A DNA stretch of 64,000 nucleotides from positions 7,031,001-7,095,000 of the forward strand of contig CM056875.1 in NCBI GenBank assembly GCA_029876055.1. The letters run 5' to 3'. Origin of the DNA: Madurella fahalii (lineage: Eukaryota > Ascomycota > Sordariomycetes > Sordariales). Shown piece after piece: positions 53,318 to 64,000 of the stretch. The notes beneath the pieces were generated by a model. The model ran no database searches and was not told where the DNA came from. It was given only the letters and a program-made list of their open reading frames with translations. Each line of letters starts with the position of its first letter. The first letter of the stretch is position 1. The position numbers and the translations under genes are program-made.

Positions 53318-55027
53318 ATGGGTACTACGGTTGAGAACTATAAGATCGAGAACTTCCAGGTACGACCGAGATGCTCTCGTGCTATATATGGCGCTCAGCC
53401 CTCTTGGCTGACGTATATAGACCTTTTACAATGTAATCAACAATGAGCTTACGGCCACGGCTGAAACACGCCATGCCACCAACCCCAGCACTAACGAACC
53501 GTTGCCCGCCGTGCCTGTCTCATCGCAGGAGGATGTTGACCGCGCCGTAGCTGCCGCCCAGGCCGCGTTCCCGGCGTGGAGCAATCTCTCCCAGGACGAA
53601 AGAGCCGAATATATCGCCAGGTTCGCCGACGCTTTGGAAACAAACAAAGAGGGTTTTGCCAAACTGCTCGGTGAGGAGGCAGGCAAACCGCCGCAGGCCG
53701 CAGGCATTGAGCTATACCTTGCCAGTTTTTACAGCCGTGGCGCCCTCCAGCACCGGCTAACCGAAGAAATAATAGAGGAAACGGATGAGGTATCGTGACT
53801 TGTTTGCCTCCACCACTTCCCCTAACCCTCCAATGTCTTGCGCTACACCTTCTCCCTGATTTGCTGAATGGTTAGCTAATACGATGCGCCTTCTCGCATT
53901 TAGCGAACCATCACTACCCGCTTCGTGCCCTTAGGAGTAGGAGTAGGCATCATCCCGTGGAACTTCCCCATCTTGCTCGGCATCATCAAGCTCTCGTCGG
54001 CACTGCTTGCGGGCAACACTTTCATCTGGAAGCCGTCTCCGTATTCGCCTAACACCGCCCTCAAGGTTGGCGAACTAGCGGCCAGGATTTTCCCCAAGGG
54101 CGTGGTCAATGTCTTGAGCGGCGACGAGTCGCTGGGCCCCTTGCTCACAGCCCATCCCGGCGTTGCCAAGGTCAGCTTCACCGGATCCGTAGCAACTGGT
54201 AAGAAGGTGATGCAGGCATGTGCTGCCACCCTCAAGCGTGTCACTCTCGAGTTGGGCGGTAACGATGCAGCCATCATCTATCCGGATGTCGACATTGCAG
54301 CTGTGGTGCCCAAGGTATGTATACCTAGACTCAGACGCCTTTGCATCCTGCCTTCAGTGGTCTGGTCATCATGCTAACAGTGATACAGATCGCCAGATTG
54401 GCGTTTGTGCACACCGGCCAAGTTTGTATGGCAGCCAAGCGCATCTATGTGCACGAGGACATCTACGACGCCTTCCTGGCCGCCCTGAGCAAGTTTGTGC
54501 AAGCGGCACTCAAGGCTGGGTCCCACACGGACCCGACAGCCGTTCTGGGCCCGGTCCAGAACCGCATGCAGTTCGGCAAGTTGCAAGACATGTACTCGCA
54601 GATCAACAAGCAGGGATGGAAGGCCGTCCCAGCCCCCGACCCGTCCACGCCGACCAAGGGCCCCGAGGGCGGCTTCTTCCTGCCGCCCACGCTCATCGAC
54701 AACCCGCCCGAGAACTCGCGCATCGTGACCGAGGAGCAGTTTGGCCCCATCGTGCCGCTCCTCAAGTGGTCCGACGAGGATGACGTGGTGAGGCGTGCCA
54801 ACTCGACCCTGATGGGCCTCGGCGGCTCCGTCTGGAGTTCCGATCTGGCGAAAGCGGAGCGCACCGCTCGTCGGCTCGAGGCAGGCTCCGTCTGGGTGAA
54901 CAGCCACTTTGAGCTTAGCCCAAAGGCCGCGTTCGGCGGCCACAAGCACAGCGGTATCGGCGTCGAGTCTGGTTTGGACGGCCTGAAAGGATGGTGCAAT
55001 ACCCAGGTGGTTTGGGTTTGCAAGTGA
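53318..55027 (+). CDS. Aldehyde dehydrogenase (NAD(P)+-dependent)
   Basis: Four exons (53318-53359, 53421-53789, 53904-54314, 54389-55027) with introns of 61, 114 and 74 bp join into 486 residues, the usual length of the family. Motifs in order: AAQAAFPAWSNLSQDERAEY, PLGVGVGIIPWNFPILLGII (WNFP), GNTFIWKPSPYSP, VNVLSGDESLGPLL, VSFTGSVATGKKVMQ, LELGGNDAAIIYPD (catalytic base Glu253), FVHTGQVCMAAKRIYVHEDI (nucleophile Cys287), EEQFGPIVPLLKW and FGGHKHSGIGVESG. Glu and Cys are 34 apart, as in most ALDHs. It oxidises an aldehyde to the acid in the cytosol; sequence flavour is close to salicylaldehyde/vanillin-type or betaine-type ALDHs, but substrate is inferred. A second in-frame run of EEII precedes intron 2. 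No defect seen. Confidence 0.92.
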
Positions 55028-56113
55028 TGCGCATGCCGGCACCAGTTGTTTGGTTACAGTAGAGAAGCCAGTACCTGTTCCGTATCAGCGTCTGATAAAA
55101 GCACCTACTTGTACAGCTTGCCCTAGGCGACAATGTAAACGTCATGTTGCTCATACCCTCGTTTTCTCCGTATCAACGACATGGCCCTGGAGAAAGGGGC
55201 TTACGGGGTATTCTCACAATGCCGAAGATTTCGACAATACATGTCCAGCGCTAGCAATAGTTGTCACAGTATTCAACCGAGTGGCATCAGTCCCGCATCA
55301 CACCCTCAGTGACAACGTGGGGGCCCCCGATCAGGTTTCATTGAAAGGACCGGTCCCAATTCTGTGCAAGTAATCTGTAGTCTATGTCATGAAATAGCAC
55401 CACAGCGCCTGGCAGAAATCACATGTCCTCCGGCTTAATTTCTAGCAGAGGTTATATGTACCTAACACAACAACCAGCTCGATAGGGTATTCAAGTTTGA
55501 GCGGAGCAGTGCACAGCTGCCGTTCACCTAGATGTGCTAATTAGGACCACAAACTGCTGTTGGATATGATGCAGGACTGTCATAATCATATTAAGTTTCT
55601 CAAAGCAGAACCTGAGACACAGCGGTGATCTTGATCATAAACACAGGAAACAGATGCTTGTATGGTTGCGCTTCTCTGCATGGGATGACGATTCGTCACC
55701 GAGCTGTTTGCCTTGGTCTTTGAAGGCATTGCCGGACACCAAACTCCATGGAAATGTCTATTGGGTTGTCACCACTAATTAGATGCAGGCACCTTGCCAA
55801 AACCGAGCATATAATTTATGTGTTCCGAGCATACTGGGGATAATTAGGAGATGAGTTTCGAGGAAGACGTAGAAAAGCAACGAGTGCGGCGTACCACTCG
55901 TTCAGAGTGGATTCTCGAACAGGTAAAAGCGGGTGTAATTAACGACATCAGATAAAAATCCACAATCCAGCATAGATAGGCCAGTCTCATCCAAGTCTGC
56001 AATTATGTGCCGTGTAGTACCGACCTCGTACGCCATCCACGGTGATTCGCTCTCACATCACCGGAATTTCCAGAACCGAGTATCTACGGTCAGGGGGAGT
56101 CGATTGCTACTTG
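55028..56113. other. Gene-free stretch
   Basis: About 1.1 kb between convergent genes. No gene or repeat was recognised. Confidence 0.45.
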
Positions 56114-57748
56114 TTATTCTTCGTCATTGCCATCATCGTCTTCGTCGTCATTCTCCTCTTCGGCTTCGTCCTCATCTTCATCCTCTTCCTCGTCCTCTTC
56201 ACCCGAATTGTCCACTGTAAATGCTGTTAATTACTGATACGAAAACCGCAAGATAGAAACGCATAAGAGAGGCAAATGTAAACAAAAAAAAAAAAAAAAA
56301 AGGCAAGAAAGAGCTGAGGGTCGGAGAAGGAGACACAGTTGTGGAGGAGCAAGCAACTGGTAAACAACCGCGTTGGGCATGAGCAAATCTCTACGGAGTC
56401 AATACGTACCGGACATGGGGTCTTGATGCGGCCATTCCGCCGTCATTCGCGCAAGGGTCTCCTCGATGGCTTTCTCCAGCGTCAGGGAGTGGGTAGAACA
56501 GGTCCATGTGTGATCCTCATTGCCGGTTTCGGGATTCTTGAAGGACACTCTGCCCACAAAGTTGGTGCTCGTGCAATGCTTCAGAAGGCTGAACACGAGC
56601 TCACGGAGGCCCACGCCAGGCACTTTGGCCAGCTTAGACAGGAATACCTTCCAAGGATTGATCTTCATGCCGGGGTCGTTGGAGTCGCGCAGGATCATCC
56701 TCCTGAGATGGACCGAGCGCAGCGTCGGGGCGAACTTGGTGATAAGCCTCAGCAGTGCCTGCGGCCAGATATTGGCGCTTCCCAGGTCGAGCCGCTCGAG
56801 ACGGTGAAGCTGGACTGGCCCACTATCGAGGGGGTCGGCTGTGGCCTCGGTTTCTCGCAGACCTAGCCACGTCAAGAGATGGTTCGCGGCATCATCCTGG
56901 TCGTATCGCAGACGGTCGGAGAAATTCAGACGCAGCCAGACCAGGTTCGGAGTGAGGGATAGGAACTTTTGGATCATGAAGAATTGCTTGGGTGGCCAGA
57001 GTGAGAGATGAAGCGATTGAAGCTCCGAGAGAAGCGGCACCATCAAGGCCTCGATGCGCGGCGGGATGAAGAAGGCGTAGTCCTGGAGTCCCCACCTCCA
57101 ATTCTTCAGGAGAATCTCGATGCTCTTTGGGCGCGATTGTGAAACAGCCAGGGCAGCCGTCACGGTGGAAAAGAGTTGGGTGGCATAATCGTCCGGGTCA
57201 GCGAATGGCTGGCTTGTGACGACCGAGAGGGTTGTCTTGGTGAGAGTGACGGCGCCATAGCTTCTCCACGGGATCCCATAGCCGTCACGGTTCCGGCTGG
57301 GCGAGTTGAAGTCCCTGATGTCGACCGTCTCGAGGCTGGTCAGGTTGCCGAATGCCTCCGCAAGCATGTCTCGGACAATGCCCGTAGCCAGCAGGCTGAA
57401 GTGGTCCGCTTGGGCGAGGCGGGCGCGCCGCCTTTGTTCCTCATCCATAGTCACATTGAAGGTACCGTGCAGGCGGTCGGTACAGATAATTACATGTTTG
57501 AGGGAGGCGGACAGAGTCGGGTGTTTGGAGATGTCGATCAGTGCCTGCAGGCTCTCGGACGAAACCATGAACTGCTTCTTGCGGAAAAACTCGTGTGAAA
57601 AGAAGTTGAACAAGTTCCTCTCCAGAGCCTTGCATGTTAGGCGGACGTTTCCGAGTTCGATTGTCGAGATGAAGTAGGTGATGCGGATCAGCACTTCGAG
57701 GGGTACTTGGACCAGCCTGGAGTCGAGCTGGGGGTTGATACCGGCCAT
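56114..57748 (-). CDS. F-box protein with acidic C-terminal tail
   Basis: Exon 1 (57748-56410) and exon 2 (56214-56114) join across a 195-bp intron into exactly 480 codons (479 residues). The N-terminus VQVPLEVLIRITYFISTIEL with GNVRLTCKALERNLF is an F-box-like module. The middle is leucine-rich with ELQSLHLSLWPP, FLSLTPNLVWLRLNF, RLERLDLGSANIW and LRSVHLRRMIL, suggesting degenerate leucine-rich repeats. Exon 2 encodes a run of about 30 Asp/Glu residues with few others (EEDEEEDEDEDE), placed by a standard donor (GTACGT) and acceptor (TTACAG) in phase. Such proteins are expected to serve in SCF ubiquitin ligases; substrate unknown. Confidence 0.8.
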
Positions 57749-58665
57749 TGCTGTGCTGATGACTTCGTGCTTTGATATAGAGTAAGGGAATCAAAGCTAA
57801 GGTATTGAAGTTGACAGTAAAAACCGGGCGCAGAGCAAACTTTGAAGGTTTTGGCGGTTTAAAAGTTGCAAACAATTGCGAGTTTGGCAGCTGCTGCCTG
57901 CCTGCCTGCCTGCCTGCCAAAACCCACTTTCCTTCGCGTTAGGCAGGCACGCCTTAGTGTTGTACTACCGCGGAGGTTGCCGCAGATTCATGCCAACCGC
58001 AAACTCTGCCTATTATCGTCAACCTTTGGTTTGCTGATCTGTTAATTCTCGCTCGTTAATTTTCTTTTCAATTAATCTTTTCGATCTCACTCTCTTCACT
58101 GTACCTCTCCACTTTCCCCTAGCTCACTTGCCTGATCAAAGCGCTGGAGCGACCGATCTAATTAAGTGCAGCCGAGAACATTCATGACCGTACCTGTATG
58201 TACGGGTTGTGTAATTATATCTGGTGGGCTAAGGCACGCCTACTCTAATTCATGCCCGTAGCTCCTCGATGGGAGTTTTACTTCGATCAACTGCAGCCGC
58301 TACCGGTTACCTCAGGCCGTGCCATTGCAAGGCCTAATTATCGGTCTTCGGTGGTTCGAGTCCAGGCAGTGTGCGCGGTTACCAAGTATCCACGCTACTT
58401 GCAGCTTACAAACTTTTGGGATACCGCATTGACCTCGGAATCATCAGACAGATTATCACTGCTAGCCAACCAGAACGGCAACATCGCCCAAGGGATAGCC
58501 AAACTATCCGAGTCCCTAGGCTGACCATTTGGCCGTTTATTTTGAGGCCCTGCTTCGCTGGAGCACTCGTGTGTCGTTCTATTCCCATAAGGTATTCCAA
58601 TTCCGACACAGAGATACGGGTGATACTTTGCAGTATCTAGCGGCCATAAACAGCGCAGAAGCAGG
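57749..58665. other. Gene-free stretch
   Basis: About 0.9 kb between the F-box start and the ADE8 3' end. A (CTGC)n tract spans about 57894-57918. Small frames at 58252-58640 on both strands lack any domain. Confidence 0.45.
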
Positions 58666-59403
58666 CTATTGCACCTTACTCTTCCGAGCAAGGATCTCCT
58701 TTGCAACCTTTGCAGTTGCTTCCACAATCAACTCATGCTCGTGAGCGTGTATCCTCTCCTCAAGTTGGTGCAGATCCTCTCCCTCGCGGCACTCAATCTC
58801 TCTGGTCAAGATCGGTTCTCCCCGATCCACCTTGTCAATGACATAATGAACCATGATGCCAGTCATGTTGTTCTCGAGTTTGCCTGCCTTGAAATCCTCA
58901 AACGCCCGCTCGATTGCATTGGCTCCGTCGTATTTCCCTGTGAGATTCGTGAGTCTCGGTGCGGACCGGATGCTAAGAGGAAAACCTTCCGTACCTGGTA
59001 GGGCTGGATGCAGGTTGATGATCTTGATTCCCGCAGCATCCAGCGGGTCGAGAAATTGCTTGCCAAAGACATACATCCAGCCAGCCAGAACCACCAGGTC
59101 TGGCTTACAGTCGCCTTTCACCACCTTTTCTGCCAATGCCGCGTCATATCTGTCTCTCGCCTCTTGCACCTTGTGCAGGTCTTTCTCTCCCTTCGCCTGG
59201 AAACCGTTCGAGATCAGGTTGAAGTACTCCCATGGAATGCCGGCATTTTCCGCCCGTGTGGTTGCGTAAGCCTTTCCCCGGTTCACAACAAGACGGACAA
59301 TCTTGGAATTTGGAATTCGGCCGGTGCTGACGGCGTCGATGAGGGCCTGGAAATTTGAGCCGTTGCCGCTGGCCATGACCAGGATGCGACAAGGGTCCGC
59401 CAT
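58666..59403 (-). CDS. ADE8: Phosphoribosylglycinamide formyltransferase (GAR transformylase)
   Basis: ATG 59403 begins MADPCRILVMASGNGSNFQA, the glycine-rich start of GAR transformylase. An in-frame 57-bp intron (58994-58938, GTACGG donor, CTCACAG acceptor) is missed if the frame is read straight through; removing it joins INLHPALPG to KYDGANAIERAFEDF. The protein is 226 residues. The catalytic Asn and His are in INLHP and the Asp in VHYVIDKVDRGEP, as N106, H108 and D144 in the E. coli PurN enzyme. It transfers a formyl group from 10-formyl-THF to GAR, step three of purine synthesis, in the cytosol. An upstream ATG at 59652 is in frame but adds basic low-complexity text, so I treat it as leader. 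This is the clearest housekeeping gene in the window. Confidence 0.92.
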   Translation of the reverse strand: MADPCRILVMASGNGSNFQALIDAVSTGRIPNSKIVRLVVNRGKAYATTRAENAGIPWEYFNLISNGFQAKGEKDLHKVQEARDRYDAALAEKVVKGDCKPDLVVLAGWMYVFGKQFLDPLDAAGIKIINLHPALPGTEGFPLSIRSAPRLTNLTGKYDGANAIERAFEDFKAGKLENNMTGIMVHYVIDKVDRGEPILTREIECREGEDLHQLEERIHAHEHELIVEATAKVAKEILARKSKVQ

Positions 59404-62400
59404 GGTGTATACAAGCGCGGGGTAAAACGAACTTGTGGCGGGAAACGGGCGGTCGGGATTAGGGTCACTTCTTCGCAGGCTCTGCAGGGCCGATCGAATT
59501 CCTAACCGAGACTTGGACACCCGAGATGAACTGGTTTTGAATGAGCGGTGCGCACACTTCAGAAAGCGCGATGCCGGTTTCGGCTCCGTCATGATGCGCC
59601 AATTTGCTTTGGAGCACAAACCAAATCTTTTCTGGCGGATAAGCGGGGCCACGGCCCGCGGCCAATGATAGCGATTCTACCCGCCGACGTAACTGTCTGA
59701 CAGTTGGCACCCCTGGACTCGGATAAACCATCAACGTAGGTACCTTAGACATCGAGGTCGACACCGCACTTGTGCAATGCCGACGGGTATTGTCGTGTTA
59801 AAGTGTCGGCAGTTGAGAGTCACTCAGAGAATTGGTCAAAGAAATGATACCGCCAAAAGATACCACGGCGGACCGGGAAAGTTACAGAGAATCAACCTCA
59901 TCAAACGCTTTCCAACATCACGCGGATTTGCAATCTGAATTGAATGCTGCGAAAGCTCAAGACAAATGTATTCTTAGTCTCCTCTTCGATCTGCTGTTGA
60001 TTGTTAACTGCAGTATTCCCCTATCATCATGCCCAGCACACCGGATCCACCGGTCCACAAAACTCCTTCCTGGTCCTTGAACGCCAGCAGCGCAAAAGTT
60101 AGAGGGAACGGATGCAGCGGCCCATCGTTGCGTCAAGTTTCTCAATCCCAGAATTCCGTAACCAGCCCGGATCATCACCTAAGTATATCGGCCGCTGGCT
60201 TGTCAGTGATGCTCACGTTGTCATCCACTTTGCCCGCATTCTCCTCGGCCTGAACTACGCCCTCGCCAAGCAAGTACCAGACACTGGCTGAAATGAAGAC
60301 ATCATCTCGGACAACCCGAGCGAACCTCGGGAGGATGTCGGTTGCGGAGTTACCACCACACAGGATACTCCTAACCTATGCACGCCGGAAATTCCATTAG
60401 ACACCATATGAGCATTGGGGATGCCCACGGAGATTGGACCCCGGCAATCTCCCACAATATATGTTCACTTGATAATAGTTGGGAATTAAAACTACGCAGT
60501 AAAACGCGTTGGTCGGACTATTCGCACGGCGGGTACCAGAGACGGCGCAATTTCCCATGTTAACCCCGGACAGGGTGTCGAACACCGGCTTCTCGACATA
60601 TGGGAGGGACAACCAACCCTCCGAATTGAGGGTGTTATTCGAGAAGATCTTGGCATTTCCCCAAGTTTGGCCTACAAGACCCAGCAGCATTCGGTATTTT
60701 GGGTATTCCGAGCTTTATTTTCCTCATTTGTGCCGTACTGACCAGGAGGGTTGTCAGGGCCTGGGCCACTGGGCGACTCGGGAATGTCGTTACGCCGAAG
60801 CCCCAATACCACGTTGACTCCTGTTAGCTATCAAGTTTGACTCTGCATCACTGCGGAAGAGGCGCGCTCATCGTGCTAAACGAACTTGCCTCGGCCAGGG
60901 CTGCATGTCACTGATGGGCCGATTTAGCTGCCGGTGAGGGGCTCGTGGTGTCGGCGGTAGGTTGTGCGTAAACGTCTTTCGGGTGGCTGCAAAGGAGTAG
61001 CCAATCGTCTGCTCTGGGAGCTTAAGCAGTGTTGGGGCCTGAGCATATGTAGGCGGGGAGGCTTGGCCCTCAGGGAAACGTCGCAAACGGTAGGAGGCGC
61101 GAATGGGGTTCGTCTGAGAGGGGCGGTGTTGGTGGCCGTCGGGAACGAACACGGCCGTAAGAAATCCGGAATAAGAGTACAGTCTTCACAATGGTAGTAA
61201 AGGTAGACATTGATGAGGTATTTGAGCTAGTTTTTGCGGTTTTGGGCTGCGGCTCAAGTGTACCTTAGCTTTTGTAGAGGGGAGGCGTTGGATAGAGAGC
61301 ACTACCCCATTCTTCCTTTCAATATCATTTTTCTTTTCTTTTCCTTCCTGGGTGGTTGGAGGATAAGTCGCCATCCCGTGGCGACGTGGCGTATGAAGGG
61401 AGGTTCGCAACGGAAATGGCAAAGGCTCTGGTTATTCTCAAGCTGTGAGTCTGTCATATTTAGGTATATAACCTACCTTATCGAAGGTACCTGACCTAGC
61501 CACTGCCTTGAGCTTCTGTTAGTGTAATCGTAACCTGAAGGCTATAGTTATATGTATTCAAAAAATTAGTTCGCAGCACGTGATAGCTGGAGTGTAACCG
61601 CTGAGGCAGGGGCCCCTTGGGGCAATGTCATCCTTCGCAGACAGATGCAGTAGAGAGGCTGATCAAACACGTTAATTAATAGGGTTACAGACTAATATTT
61701 TTGTAACATGAATTGATTGCCTCGCCTCTTTCGCCCCATTACCGTATGCAGGTACGGCCTTACACAACAGCCAGCCGTGCAGAAACGAGATGCTGTGTTT
61801 AGTCGAGTTCATCTTGTCGATACGACGTTAAGCGTGAATAACTCACGTGGATTTCCGGAAGTGGTGCATGCCGAAGCATTCATGATTGGCTGCTGCCGGG
61901 CGGTGTTTCAGATGGCTTGCGGCCTACTTCCCCATGCTGGGGGTCGGGGATGGGAAACCTTCATCCAAACGAAGGGTACGGCTCTCCTCCGTTGCCCTGT
62001 GAAATGCGGCTCCAAGCCATCGTCCGGAATGGGCCTGGGCGCAGCTTCGAAGAGAAAGGGAAAAAAGCCACCACTTGGCGGCTATCGTGACCCACTTAAG
62101 CCTTGTCAATCGCGGAGATTGGGGACTGCTCCCCTGTCGAGACCCCGGGAGTTAGGCAGTCACTTCGGTGCTCGTGCCGGGCGCTATCCCGTCCAGCCCT
62201 GGATCCCCGGATGAACATCGTCCCTTGACGAGGGGGTGATTATCAAGACCCCGCCGGAGCTGAGTTTGTGCGACGCTCACTGGTTGTCTCACGAATGGCT
62301 GCAGGACTTGTCGCCAGTGGATTGGCCAACGGGGCGGCATCCACTTCTATTTTTTGCTGGGTGAGGGGGAGCCCGGGTGGTGCCCAGAACGAAGTCCCAT

Positions 62401-63039
62401 GCATCCGAAATGGCTCAGGGCTGCCAGGATCCCGATCGCTGCGCGACACGCGGGACGTCGCGCAGCAATGTCTTGCTCTTGTCTTACTGCGCGCTTCCTG
62501 CTGAGGTTGCTGTCCACCCACTGGAGACGCAAAACCCCGTTAGTCGGTCCATCACCGGCCCCAGCCCGGTCCCAGTAGGTTCCAATGAAAAGCTCACGGC
62601 TAGCACGACCTCTTGAACCCCGCTTGGGCTGCTTTTTTTTGTCGGGAATCGATGAGGACGGCCCTGGGGAAAAACCGCGCATCTCATTTGTTGCTCCCTC
62701 GCGGGCTTGCTCAGCCCACGGCGCCATGCCGAATCCTGGTTCTGGTGGGGATATCCACACCCCCGTCAGCTTCAGGGCTTGCCTAGCCACGATGGTGCAT
62801 GGGCTGGGCGGTCGACGTGCACCCCCCAGTCGATTTCCCTCATTTTCTCGTGTCGAGAAAGCTTTTCGTCTTTTCAACTTATGCACCGTTTTGGCGACAA
62901 TACTCAATCGCCCACTGGGAACCAAAACCACCGGGATCGTTTGGCCGCCACCAACAGCGCCGACCAACTGAGCCCACCCCCGGATCGTCAAACTAACATC
63001 AGAGGGAAAAAGCGACCCGCGCGCAAGCCAACAAGCGTC
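59404..63039. other. Long gene-free stretch
   Basis: About 3.6 kb with no gene I can support. Frames at 59832-60080, 60509-60817, 61717-62214 and 62347-62991 (mostly antisense or short) lack domain patterns. The part from about 62250 to 63039 is the likely promoter and leader of the next gene, with CT/CA-rich text and a TTTTTTTT run near 62632. Confidence 0.4.
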
Positions 63040-64000
63040 ATGCGGCTTTCGTACGCCCTACTGGCGGCGGCAGGCCAGCTGGCCGGTGCGGTAGATTGGA
63101 TGGGACAGGAACTCGAGGGGCGCGGAGGACACTTAATACACGCGAGGCAAACCCGGGCGTCTGAGCCTGACGGCGCAAACGGATGGACACCGAAACCTAC
63201 CGAAGCCCCGTTCGTGGGGGACGGGTTGGACGCTTTGGAGCTCGCCAGGAGAGGGGAGGAATGGATCAGGCGGAAACGGCAGACGGAAAACACGTGGCTA
63301 AATGAACGTACTTGCGGATGGCGTGCCGGAATATCGTGTAAGTGTGGTTGGTGCCGTGCTTGTATATATGTTGCTGACCACGACACCCGATAGCGTCGGC
63401 TTTCGTCTGCCCATCATCAGCCACCTGCGCGACAAACCGGGATAATGTTGTTGCTTGCAATGAAGAGGGCTCGTCAACCAACTTCTTCACCATGTGCTTC
63501 GACTATCAAGCCTCCGTGGCTGGGGCGTGCGAGAGCATGGGGCCGAAGACGGGTTGTTGGTGAGTCGTCCAGCCGGAGCCTGTGTATGTGATGCCGAAGC
63601 TAACCCACCTTGCCAGCATGACTTCGTCCATTGGCGCTTGTGTGACGTATCTTTGGCCTGGCACGGCGCCGCGGTCCATGTTCCGGTGCCACACCGAGCA
63701 ATCAATTGTCACCATGCTGAGCGAGCCTCAGTTTGTGATCGACGACCGGACAAGGACCACATCCACCACATCTTCTTCATCTTCGTCTACCGCGTCGGAA
63801 TCCGTCACATCACCCATTGCGCCTGGGCAGACAACCGATGGCGCCCCGCCGCCCACCGCTGGCGAAAGCAGCTCCAGCAACATAGGCGCCATCGTCGGCG
63901 GGGTCGTCGGCGGGGTGGCTGGTATTGCCCTGATCGCGGGGCTCATCTTCTTCTTCCTCATCCGCGAACGCAACAAGAATGCGAACGGCGCCAGCCCGCA
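63040..64000 (+). CDS. Mid2/WSC-like single-pass surface protein, partial
   Basis: The gene runs off the right edge. Exons 63040-63337, 63394-63559 and 63617 onward join across 56- and 57-bp introns (GTAAGT and GTGAGT donors). Residues 1-17 (MRLSYALLAAAGQLAGA) form a signal peptide. An extracellular Cys-rich part follows (TCGWRAGISSSAFVCPSSAT, NVVACNEEGSSTNFFTMCFD, GACESMGPKTGCCMTSSIGA), then a Ser/Thr-rich stalk and a single transmembrane helix (GAIVGGVVGGVAGIALIAGL) with RERNKNAN at the cytosolic side. This layout is typical of unnamed fungal plasma-membrane proteins similar to Mid2 or Wsc sensors; signalling to the wall-integrity pathway is inference. The 3' end is outside the window. Confidence 0.75.

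Noticed and set aside
54374..55042. Antisense frames over the aldehyde dehydrogenase exon
   Set aside because: The sense frame carries the ALDH catalytic residues; the antisense text is low complexity.
58330..58380. GGTTCGAGTCC motif resembling a tRNA T-loop
   Set aside because: No matching acceptor, D or anticodon stems could be drawn around it.
59404..59652. N-terminal extension of ADE8
   Set aside because: In frame but basic and low-complexity; the MADPCRI start matches the family, although a targeting sequence cannot be excluded.

Overview
The window looks like a piece of nuclear DNA from a filamentous ascomycete (Pezizomycotina, probably Sordariomycetes). Genes have short introns, mostly 54-80 bp, with GTRNGT-type donors and CTAAC/CTGAC-like branch sites. 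The families present are typical of these fungi: a Pth11-like 7-TM receptor, DUF1996, DUF1275, GH64, NmrA-like, DUF7730, F-box, SRPK-like kinase, a pogo/Fot1 transposon and Ty1/copia LTRs. Several defects are C-to-T or G-to-A nonsense changes at CpA/TpG, as expected from repeat-induced point mutation (RIP). No lineage-specific marker fixes the genus.

Layout. 1-6.9 kb is a graveyard: the C-terminus of a one-TM protein, an amidase relic, copia LTR pieces (one solo LTR with a perfect 5-bp target duplication) and tandem repeats. 6.9-10.0 kb carries an intact large gene joining a caspase-like domain to a fungal C2H2 tail. 10.1-14.0 kb holds a truncated, frameshifted MFS transporter and a DUF1275 gene broken by one nonsense codon. 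14.1-16.2 kb has two opposed copia LTRs around a gag start, then an SRPK-like kinase missing its N-lobe. 16.6-26.1 kb has a secreted FAD oxidoreductase, a DUF1996 gene with a one-base frameshift, a Pth11-like receptor and an APH/CHK-like kinase. 28.2-32.0 kb has two small C2H2 proteins and a 567-residue unknown. 32.9-37.5 kb has GH64, a small secreted protein and an NmrA-like reductase. 39.2-43.1 kb has a dead AAA ATPase and a pogo element that was hit by RIP-like mutation and carries a 426-bp solo LTR. 44.9-51.5 kb is mostly pseudogenes (amine oxidase tail, a fungal protein with two TAG codons, an F-box/FG-GAP chimera, an SDR) around one intact DUF7730 gene. 53.3-59.4 kb returns to intact genes: aldehyde dehydrogenase, an F-box protein with an acidic tail, and the purine enzyme GAR transformylase (ADE8). 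A one-TM Mid2-like surface protein runs off the right end.

Functionally this is mainly an accessory region: secreted and surface proteins, signalling, detoxification and many decaying genes, with ADE8 as the one clear housekeeping anchor. The most interesting intact locus is the caspase-like/C2H2 gene at 6896-10024, a candidate regulated-cell-death or self-recognition protein. The most informative broken locus is the pogo element: removing the LTR insertion restores one 558-codon frame whose only defects are twelve nonsense codons made by transitions. Splice sites and joins were worked out by eye and no homology search was run; family names rest on remembered motifs.
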